The position numbers and the translations under genes were made by a program. 58,709 bases of DNA from Chrysochromulina tobinii (Eukaryota > Haptophyta > Prymnesiales > Chrysochromulinaceae), in NCBI GenBank assembly GCA_001275005.1, contig JWZX01003229.1, positions 1 through 58,709 on the forward strand. The letters are read 5' to 3'. Within the stretch, counting starts at the first letter, position 1. Every line of letters starts with the position of its first letter. Shown piece after piece: positions 49,643 through 58,006 of this stretch. The notes beneath the pieces were generated by a model. It worked only from the letters and a program-made list of their open reading frames with translations. It made no database searches and was not told the origin of the DNA.

Positions 49643-51321
49643 ATGTTCGGCTTGCTGCGTGTACTCATGCAGTATGCGGTCGTCGGTGCTGGCGGCGACG
49701 CCAACGCCTCCGTGCACGGCTGGGCGCCGGCGCGACCAAGCTGGCGAATCGCTGCGGCTGGCTATGTTGCGCTGCTGGTCGTGATGCTGGCGCTCCACAG
49801 CGTCTTCAAACGCACTTCCTGCCTGCGGGCCGACACGTCCAGCCTCAGCCCGGCGATCTGGACGAGTCCAGACAAGTCGAGGCCGGTCGAGAAGGGCAGC
49901 ACGAGCGGCCATCATCACCACAACAAGCTACTCTACGTATACGATATTCCGCCGTCGCTCGCTGGAGCCGAGTGCAGCTACTGCGGCGTGGGAGCTGGCC
50001 GTGCGGACCCAGGCTACATGACGGAGCACGCGGCACACCAGGCGCTGCGCGCCTCTTCATGGACGACGCGCGAGGCGCACGAGGGGCGCTGGTTTGTAGT
50101 GCCACTGCTGTACAGCTGCGCGAGCGTCTGCCACATGCGCCTTGGCGAGCTGCAGGTGGGCAAATGGTTCCGCGACGGGCGGGCGGCGGCGTGCGCGACG
50201 GAGGAGGCGGGCGTCGCCTACGTGCGTCGCGTCTTTGGCTGGCTGAGCGAGCAGCCGGCGTGGCGCGCGGCGGCGCACCGACACGTCTTCGTGTGGTCGC
50301 AGGACAAGGGCGCGTACCGCATCGCAGAGCACGACCCCGCCCTCTTTGCCGAGCTGCGACGCGGCGTCTTCGTACAAGTAGCGGGCGCCTTCATGCCAGG
50401 TCGACCCCTGGCCTTCGAGCCGAGCTGGGACGTGGTGATCCCGCCGCAGTCGGACCGGCCGATCGTACCGATCCCGGCGAGCGCGGCCGACGCCCGCGCG
50501 CGACAACGCACCGTCTTCTGGCAAGGAGCCGCAGCGTACGCACACTCCACGTACCCGGCACGCGTGGCTTTCGTACGAGAGTACGGCGCGGGGCAGTGGC
50601 CGAAGGTGAAGCTGCGCATCGGGCAAGGTGGGAGTGCCTCGGATCGCGAGAGCGCGGCGCGCGGCCTCACGGACGCGACCTTCTGCCTCTTCCTCTCCGG
50701 CCACAGCCCACAGCGATGGTCGGGCTCTCTCGGCCACATGATCGCGAGTGGTTGCCTCCTCATCTTCGCTGATGATGTCTCGACCCTTCCGCTCGGCGAG
50801 ACGCTCCCCTGGGAGAGCATGTCGCTGCAAGTGCCCGAGGCGACGCCCGCCGCGCTCTCGAGGCTCGTCGAGGCCCTCTCCGACGCCAAGCTCGACGAGA
50901 TGCTGCGCCAGTGGCGGGCCGTGCGTCCGAAACTGCTCTTCGCTCCGAGTGCCCGGGACGGCGCCGTAGAGCAGGTAGCGGCTGCGCTCATCCGTCGCGA
51001 AGCGACCTGCATGCAAATGCTCACCACGGCGCTTCACCCTCCCCACAGGTAGTGGCTGCGCTCATCCGTCGCGAAGCGCCCGAGTACGTGGCGTGGTCCA
51101 ATGAACAACGGCGCCGCTGCCTCAGCGCGCTCACGCGCGGCAGCAGCCGTTTCAGCCTCGATGACGATGCGGCTCGCATGTCCGCCGAGCAGAAGGCCGC
51201 ATGCTGTGTTGGGCCGCGCGCCTGCCCCGACGCCCCGATGCCCAGCCCCAGCGCCAGCCTCTGGAAGGGCCCTGGCTCGCTTCAACCGAGCGATCCGCGA
51301 CCTTCATCGAACCCTGTGTGA
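49643..51321 (+). CDS. Exostosin-family glycosyltransferase (GT47-like)
   Basis: Two exons, 49643-50974 and 51049-51321, 534 residues. Type II anchor at ~36-55 (AAAGYVALLVVMLALHSVF) after a short cytosolic head. The exostosin domain starts LLYVYDIPPSL (~95), has FVVPLLYSCASVC and VFVWSQDKGAYR, and ends with the family block SDRESAARGLTDATFCLFLS then HSPQRWSGSLGHMIASGCLL and IFADD. GT47 enzymes build xylan, xyloglucan, heparan or extensin side chains in the Golgi. The acceptor is unknown. ATG at 49643. The splice (CAG|GTAGCG...CACAG|GTAGTG) is phase 0 and gives EQ|VVAALIRREAPEYVAW. Confidence 0.87.
50975..51048 (+). repeat. Exostosin intron (74 nt) flanked by a ~31-nt duplication
   Basis: The first ~30 nt of the intron (starting CAG|GTAGCGGCTGCGCTCATC) and the first ~30 nt of exon 2 (CAG|GTAGTGGCTGCGCTCATC, on through CGTCGCGAAGCG) are almost identical, with only about two differences. 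Confidence 0.93.
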
Positions 51322-52275
51322 TGCGAACTTGCCAGGAGGACGGCTGGATGGATGGGGGGACACCTCGGTGACGGCTTGATGTCATGTTTTTGAGATTGCC
51401 GTGCGAGATTCTGTTTGAGATGGGCTGAATTCCGAAAATGGTAACGATTCCACGATCCACGTCGCTCGGGGCTGAGCTGTCTTCCCGCTCCAGCTGTTCT
51501 TTGTATGGTTATTGAAGAGGTAATTGAGTTGGTTTGCCTTTTATTCTTCCCCAATCCCTGACCAGACCGGGCATTCCCAAGCCGACGGTCTGGTTAGGGG
51601 TACACACAAATAAATACCATACTACATGCGATCTATCGAGTATCGACTCGCAGAGTGGGTTGCGGGTGGGCGGGTTTCAAGAGAGAGAGAATGTGCTGTC
51701 GCTGGTTCGCGACGGTCACGATGCTTGCGCTCGCCTCGATTTAGTTCTCGCGAGCCTCTGTGGAAGCACCAAAGATCCTTATAAGGTATTCTTTCCCGGT
51801 GTGCATGCGAGGAAATTCCGGAGCGCCCCTGGGGGCTCCAGGATTTTCGAGATCGCCCACTGACGCGCGCCGATCGGCGCGCGGCCTAGCATCTCACCCG
51901 CCGCTCCAGACAGCCACGGTTCTCGCATGCGCGAGAACCCCCATACTCACAACTCAGTGAGTACCAGGGCCTGCAATGCGTATACTACACGTTCCTGCAC
52001 GCTCAGGGCGGGGTCCGGTCACGCGTCTGCTTTCCCGCGCCATCTCGTGGGTCGGGGCCGCGCGGCCGGGCCGCCGGCTTTGACCGTCACCGCCCGCACC
52101 GGGCGCCGGCGCGGTCGTCAAACGCGGGGCAGGCGCCGCTCGGCGCCAAGCGGGGTCAGGGCGGTTCTTATACGGAAAATTCCGTCCCATTAACTCCGTC
52201 TAAGGATCTCAGGTACTTGCCCTCAACCTTGCCCTTGGGTTGCTTCGCCGAACCTGCTGCTCCTGTGTCAAACTC
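51322..52275. other. Intergenic with palindrome cluster
   Basis: 954 bp. At ~51864-51883 CGCGCGCCGATCGGCGCGCG is a perfect 20-nt palindrome. At ~51919-51940 GGTTCTCGC and GCGAGAACC form a 9-bp hairpin. GGAGCGCCCCTGGGGGCTCC lies at ~51820. No gene is seen. Confidence 0.6.
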
Positions 52276-52830
52276 TCAAACATCGAGGAGGACGAAGTCA
52301 CGCGGTCCGCCGTCAGCACGCACGGTTCGCTGGACGTCGGCGCAAAAGTCTTTCCAGGCCATATTCTCGAACTCGCTACGGACTTCAAGCCAAGACACTC
52401 CGTAGTGCGCACTGATCAGCGCAATGACCTCCCTGGTAAGCGGGTGGCGCGTGTGGCCCTTGAGGGTGGCAAAGAACTTCACAGACGCAATGAGCCCAGT
52501 CCCCTTGCCGCCAGCTTCCACAAAAAGGGAGTGCAGATTTGCCGAGAATATCTCGCAGTCGCAGCGAATCGCATAGAGGATGGGGTGTAGCTCGGGCGGT
52601 GGATCGGCGACTCGATCGACAGTGCAGTCGAGATTGCGAGCTTTCATCATGGTAGACATGACCGCTTCGAGGCCGCGGTCGTTGTTGGCCGAGGCGGGGA
52701 TGGCGCTCCCTGTCTCCATGTACCGCTCCAGAGCGTAGGTGCCGCGGGCCCGCCCGCGGTCCAGGCCGTGCCCTTGCGCATCGTCGTCGAGGAGTCCTCT
52801 TCCAGACGCCACTGCGTAATTGCGAGGCAT
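52276..52830 (-). CDS. Uncharacterised protein, possibly truncated or broken
   Basis: 184 residues from the ATG at 52830 to TGA at 52276. Not recognised. The central part (~75-170) looks like folded protein: HPILYAIRCDCEIFSANLHS, KGTGLIASVKFFATLKGHTR, EVIALISAHYGVSWLEVRSE, FENMAWKDFCADV. The same frame continues in protein-like fashion after the TGA (EFDTGAAGSAKQPKGKVEGK), and a neighbouring frame before the start (SPFSTLLREECLAITQWRLE) also looks coding. This may be a damaged gene, a fragment with frame errors, or a gene with unseen introns. Confidence 0.45.
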   Translation of the reverse strand: MPRNYAVASGRGLLDDDAQGHGLDRGRARGTYALERYMETGSAIPASANNDRGLEAVMSTMMKARNLDCTVDRVADPPPELHPILYAIRCDCEIFSANLHSLFVEAGGKGTGLIASVKFFATLKGHTRHPLTREVIALISAHYGVSWLEVRSEFENMAWKDFCADVQRTVRADGGPRDFVLLDV

Positions 52831-53088
52831 TCCTCGCGAAGCAGCGTCGAAAATGGGGACTTTTGGTACGAAAGATCAAGTTCTTTCTTTCGTGAATGCA
52901 TGCACGAAAAGAGGCGACATCCTCACCACGGTCATCGGTCTTCACACGATAATCCGACAACATGTGATTGGTCCCTAGAGGAACCTCGAACACAAAACAC
53001 AAAACACACGCTTCTGTATGTTCACGTGAGGGTGGGGTGCGTCCCGGTACTAGTTTTCGTTTCACACACGCCGCGAGCTCGCGCATGC

Positions 53089-53202
53089 TCCGTGTCTCGT
53101 ATGGGGTCATGTAAGATGTGCGTACTCTGAGCGGGCAATAACAGTGCCGTTCTAGCCCCCCGGTTGTCGCGTGTGTGTCGTGGGTTAACGTTCTCGTTCA
53201 CT
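53089..53202 (+). promoter_or_regulatory. Shared upstream module, copy D
   Basis: GTGTCTCGTATGGGGTCATG, CTCTGAGCGGGCAATAACAG, TGCCGT, a small insertion, GGTTGTCGCGTGTGTGTCGT and GTTAACGTTC follow copy B closely. Downstream only a 12-codon ORF (ATG ~53225) is found, so it may be an orphan copy. Confidence 0.65.
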
Positions 53203-53667
53203 CAGCTCACAGGAGTGACGCTTGATGACGGGCCCGCTGCTCCCGAGACACATCTTTGCCTAGGCCGGGCCGATGATCCCTCTGGCGTGCTGGGGGGGGA
53301 GACTGAGGATGGCATTTGTCAATAGAGTTCGGCATGCCGGACGCGATCGGATAGCTCCATAGCATGACCGCTCGCGCCCGTCGCCGCCTTAGCTAGAGAC
53401 CGGTTTGGTTTCTTTCAGGTTTCTTAACTATCAAGTCGATTACCCCCCCGCAGGATACACACACACAATGAGTGGTCTCTGATCATGAGTTCATGTGCGA
53501 ACCGACCTCTCTGACCGACTGTCCTAATTTTGCATTCAGCCCGTAGCCACCACCGCAGCACCGTGGAGCCACAATAGCACCAGCCGCGCGACACTGAGGT
53601 GACGCATCCGCAACTCCTCCTTGCCTGCCAAACGACATGCATGTATTGGCACAACTGAGACTTGACC
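53203..53667. other. Intergenic
   Basis: 465 bp between the orphan module and the lipase stop. No gene is seen. Confidence 0.4.
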
Positions 53668-55281
53668 TCACAATTCCTCCTGCCAAACGACTGGCACGAC
53701 TTCTACGAGGGATGCTCCACTCGCATGAGATCCGCTCACCCCGCTCGGCGTGGCGACCTTGCCTTTGGCCGCCCTCACCGGCCAGGCAAAGAGGGGTGGG
53801 ACCGACTGTCGTGGCTTGCAGCGAGGCGCGTGCCCAGCGAGGAAGGCCGCGTAGCACGTGTGAAGCTTGGGGTTGGGCCAAGCGAAACGCTGATCTCGAT
53901 CGTACGGATCCGCATGCTCATCATACTTCAACGGACCCTGGCGCTTCAAGCCAGGCTGAATGACCAGCCGCGCGCCAATGCCATGCACGACTTCGTATCC
54001 TAAGTCAAACGGAATCCGCGGCACGATGTCACCTCGTACGATGACCCTGCGAAAGTCGCGAGTCAGACGGGCCAACGCTCAGTGCCAGCCCTCGCTGCGC
54101 AGTGCCAAAGGCTGCCAAGAAAGGAGGCGCATTCGCCCACCGCAGCGCTCGGAGCCGATTTCGGTGGCGCAGCTCGTCGACGACCTTCTTGAACGCGAGG
54201 TTGAACGATCGCGAGGATCCGAAAGTCACACACGTGATGCACTCAGTATGCTTCTTCACCAAACTCGATGAGAGGAGCAGGTCCACCGAGCACAAGGTCG
54301 CGAGTGTGCCACCTGCGTGTCGCTCATCGGAGCGCACGTGCTCGTGAGCCGGGACGAACAGGCGCGCGCGCAGGCAATGGGACGCACAGGCGCGCGCGCA
54401 TGCACTGGGACGCACAGGCGCGGAATCGCGCCACACTCAGCCGCAGTCGGTGAGGGCGTGCGGGGATTGTGCACAGTCTCCCGCCTTCAACACTTACCCA
54501 TGCTGTGCCCGGTGATGATGAGCTGCGGCCGCTGGCCGCTGGCCGCATGCGAGGAGAGCAGGCGCTCCACAGCCGCCCGCACCCGAGCACGTGGGGACAT
54601 GCGCGGGTCCGCTCCTTCATTCGCAGGAGGAGTGGAGCCTGACATAGCGCGCGCCGCCAGCTTCTTACGAACGATTGGTCTCTTACGCCCGTCGTACGCC
54701 TTCCACATGCCTAGCGAAATGCACGTCTTCCTGGAGTGCTTGAGCCAGTGCATTAGCCGAGGTGGGCCGACAGCCTCAACTGAGCCTCCCTCCTCGTCGA
54801 TGGGCAGGTGCAGCGGCTGATGGAACTGGTTCGAATTCACGAGAAGCCAGTCTTCGGTGGTCCGCGACCCTCGAAATGCGACGACGATCACAGGCCTCTG
54901 GGGATTGTGCGTCAACTCGAGGATGCACACTTGTTTCTCTGTGACTCGTTCGACGTCGATCCACTCCACCACTCGTGCGGCATACTTGCTCTTGAGAATG
55001 TGAGCGTACTCACAGCACTTGATGCGCACGAAGCACGTGGCGTCGCCTTCTTTCGGCGCTCGGCCCTCGACTTCAAAAGGAGCCAAACCCGAAAGGAAAG
55101 GAGCCGTGTCCTTTTCGACGCAAGTCATCTCTTGAATGTTCTTGGGTTCCAGAGAAAGGAGGTCGTACATGACAAGAACCTCGGACAAACCGGCAAGGGC
55201 GGCGACGAAGGCACGATCGGCCAGCAGGTCGTCGTCAGCAGACTCCGCCGCGACCTCGAGCACCTTGGGTGGATACGCCAT
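53668..55281 (-). CDS. Class 3 lipase (fungal lipase-like alpha/beta hydrolase)
   Basis: Three exons: 55281-54498, 54312-54141, 54046-53668; 444 residues. RPVIVVAFRGSRTTEDWLLV is the strand and oxyanion region. The nucleophile elbow GHSMG|G (Ser260) is split by intron 1. LATLCSVDLLLSS and HTECITCVTFGSSRSFNLAF follow. Intron 2 joins LRAL to RVIVRGDIVPRIP (Asp325), and His381 in KLHTCYAAFL completes the triad. It hydrolyses acylglycerols or galactolipids. No signal peptide is evident, so a cytosolic or lipid-droplet role is plausible. ATG at 55281. Introns are phase 1 (GTAAGT donor) and phase 2. Confidence 0.93.
54047..54140 (-). other. Lipase intron 2 (94 nt)
   Basis: CG|GTGGGC to TTTCGCAG|GGTC, phase 2. 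No decamers. It is open in one frame, which makes it look coding. Confidence 0.85.
54313..54497 (-). repeat. Lipase intron 1 (185 nt) with private repeat
   Basis: ATGG|GTAAGT to ACGCAG|GTGGC, phase 1. It contains about three copies of a ~27-nt unit built on GCGCGCGCCTGTGCGTCCCA and no CTGATG decamers. Confidence 0.9.
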
Positions 55282-55543
55282 GCTAGGAAACGAATTACTT
55301 GTACAGTACCAGCATTTTCTCGCTCACGCGCTATCGGGCGCCCCCGTGGGCGTTCATACATCTCACACATCGTCAGCAATCACATGCTCTCCTCACCAGA
55401 GGAAATGTCGCGTGAAAAAGCGAGCGAGGGACGTGCCCCTTGAGACTGGAGTATCCCGTAGACCGGCACCCTGCCGTGCCAGTTATTATGCGGTTCCGCC
55501 TCTTCGGGACTAGAACCGCGTGCAGGACGTGTTACAAGTTCCA

Positions 55544-56802
55544 CTAGATATCCACCTCATCATCTGGCAGGAACTCGAACTCTTGCCGACCCTTGTAGAG
55601 TGGACTTTTGCGGGTTGGCTTGCGCTTGGGCCTTTTTGGCTTGAGCTCTGTTGGCTTGAGATCTGTTCGGAAGTCGAGTCCTTTCGTCGGCGGCGGTGAT
55701 GGCGGCGACGAGCAGCGCCGCCAGCAAACTCGCAAAGCTACGACGACGCTTGCCAGTATACAGGAACACGCTGTGCCGAGGACCCCGAGGTTTAGCAGCG
55801 CCCGGGATGGCGCCCACGACAAGAGCACAGATGGCATTTGAGGACCAGGGACGGTGGTGAGATGGGTGATGGTGAGACGGGCGGGGGTGAGATGGGTGAT
55901 GGTGAGACGGGCGGTGGTGAGATGGGTGGTGGTGAGACGGGCGGTGGTGAGATGGGTGATGGTGAGACGCGCGGTGGCCTCGAGGGCGACGGTGCGCAGG
56001 GAAGGGGCGACGGCAATATTGATTGCAGTGGCGATCTCGGTGGCGACTCGAGGCGGTGGCCAAAGACCGCGTGGGCCTCGAGTCGCGCCAGTAATGCATA
56101 CTCATTCTCAAGGATGTCCATCAGATTCTTCCATCCCTTTGGTGACAGATGGGTCTCATCCTTTGCCGGATAATCGCTGCGAATTTGTGGCAGCTTCGCT
56201 GGTGGGGGAAGGCAGCCGAGCCATTGCGCGATTTGGCGGAGGTCGGAACTGAGCGTGGTTATGTGCGTCAGCGCGTACGATTGCTGCTCGAAGCGATCGA
56301 TGCCGCCACCCTGCCCGATGGTACCCAAATAATATTCGTATCCCGTCGAATAGAAAGTGTTGTCCCGCGTGAAAATCTCGCGCGCGGCGTCAGAGCAAGG
56401 GCCCGTGCCGCTGAGCGCCTCCGCAAAGTCATTCACGCGGTCAAAGCATTTGTAGAACGAGACCTCCCAGGGATGGCCTTGTCCTGGGATGGGCGGGTTG
56501 TAAAGCTGTGTGTAGCCGCGATACGGATGGCGATAGTTGAACGCCGACACAACTCGATCCAGTGGATCACGTGTCGACATGACTATCTTTTTGCCGAACC
56601 CCGTTGGACGATTCATATGCACCGGGCTGACGCTCAAGCACTTGCCGCCGCCCGGCCTTTCTAGGTTGCGCAGCACGGCCTCCACCGTAGAGCCCGCGCA
56701 TTTGCCTACGTGCAGGAACTGTACCTCGATGCCATGTGTGCCACAAATGTTGGCCGCCAGAAGCAACAACTGCACGGTGAAGCTCCGCCAAGAGCACAGC
56801 AT
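55544..56802 (-). CDS. Sulfotransferase, secreted-side domain with Pro-rich stalk and C-terminal helix
   Basis: ATG at 56802. Signal peptide ~1-24 (FTVQLLLLAANICGTHG), 5'-PAPS loop VQFLHVGKCAGSTVEAVL (~28-44), 3'-phosphate motif IVMSTRDPLDRVVSAFNYRH (~73-92), then a stalk of SPSPISPPPV-type repeats (~270-315). The first frame stops at 55792. A one-base change places the sequence in the frame ending at TAG 55544-55546, which supplies a transmembrane helix (LGVLGTACSCILASVVVALR) and a basic/acidic tail (...LPDDEVDI). I read this as one type I membrane protein (~415 residues) with a one-base deletion or sequencing indel near the stalk repeat. It would sulfate glycans in the Golgi or at the cell surface. 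Confidence 0.78.
55850..55985 (-). repeat. Coding minisatellite in sulfotransferase 2 stalk
   Basis: Tandem units of GGTGAGATGGGTGATG and GGTGAGACGGGCG(GT/GG) on the plus strand (30-nt composite) code the SPPPV/SPSPI stalk. Such a tract is a likely place for indels. Confidence 0.85.
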
Positions 56803-57005
56803 CCCTATCCCCGAGCCTCGGGTCGTGGGCTTGACACAATGAAAAAATCATGTTCAAAATGCATCTCATGGCCGTTTCTGGTTTCTGTATGCATACAAGT
56901 ATGGTATCTTGGTATGCATGCAATCATTAGTTACATGAGAGCGAAAGTTTCAAGATTATTCAATCATCAAGATGATTTATACTCACAAGCAAGCAAACAA
57001 GCAAG
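56803..57005. other. Upstream region of sulfotransferase 2
   Basis: 203 bp with ATGCATACAAGTATGG/TTGGTATGCATGCAAT-type TATGCAT motifs and low GC. Probable promoter, with no defined element. Confidence 0.35.
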
Positions 57006-57130
57006 AAGTCAGCTAAACCACCCGGGCCTGCGTTTCCTCGAGGAGCGTGGCAGGTTGCGAGCCATTCCTCTGTAAGTGTGGTCCGAGCGGTTGCACGCCG
57101 ATCAGTGCGCCGCGATGACGACTGCTACGG
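57006..57130 (+). repeat. Dispersed ~125-nt repeat, copy 2
   Basis: Matches 43594-43720 from AAGTCAGCTAAACCACCCGG through the CGATCAGTGCGCCG region, with scattered substitutions and a small deletion. Confidence 0.8.
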
Positions 57131-58006
57131 GTGGCCCATAGGCGCGCGTCACGATCGGGCGACACTCCTCACGTTGGGAAGCGTGAGGGCAGCATGTCCC
57201 GGTGAGCGTTCGCGGTCTGGGCATACATCCCCTCCTCTCCGCCCACCCTTTCCTACTCTACTGGCTACGAGGGTATTCGGTTGCGCTTGTTTAGGTACTT
57301 GTGTTGTTTCGACTAACTAGCTTGCTTGCTTGATACTCACACAGGAGCAGGTGCATTAGGATGCTCACCCCCTCTGAACTGGGTCCTGATTTAGGTCCTG
57401 ATCGCGAGCCTCCCCCCTGTGTTGCCAGCCTGTGTGCTGTGAGATAACCGTTCCGCTCGCCCTGCCCTCACCCAGGCGAGTGAGGAGAGAATTCCCCACC
57501 GCAATTCAGGGGTCCCGCCAATGTGTGGGTAGCTTGGTCAGTTACAAATCTCATCAGGGAGGAGGGATCGGAGATGCGTTTATGGTTTAAAGATGCGTGA
57601 GATGTGGATTGCAATCGCTGGCACACAGGTATAGTTGGCAAGAAATTGTAACTTTGCTCATATCTTTTTTCACTTGGCATGTGACTTGACTTCTCATGAT
57701 AATTATATTGTAATTGGATATTGTGGAGGGTGCGGGACCCTGCGGGTCAGGGCGCTTGAGGGCTTGCAGGGGAATTTCTCGACCCAAATCTCCACCGAGT
57801 GACACCGACGTCGGTGGACATGAGCGTTCAGAAACTCATTGAAACAATCAAGCTTCAAGAAACTGGAGCCTCCGTGGACATGCGAGGAGCCCGGCATGCA
57901 TCTGAACGATGATCTTCGCTAAAAATAGATCCGGACGCGTCTCGTCCGTTGGGCCTTTTGCTCACATTTCTCACACATTCGGCTTGCACACCCGGAGAAG
58001 CGGACC
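57131..58006. other. Intergenic
   Basis: 876 bp. It includes an A/T-rich part (57580-57720). No gene or named element recognised. Confidence 0.4.

Noticed and set aside
52276-52278. In-frame TGA as selenocysteine
   Set aside because: The flanking residues do not resemble a redox motif and I could not identify a SECIS element by eye.
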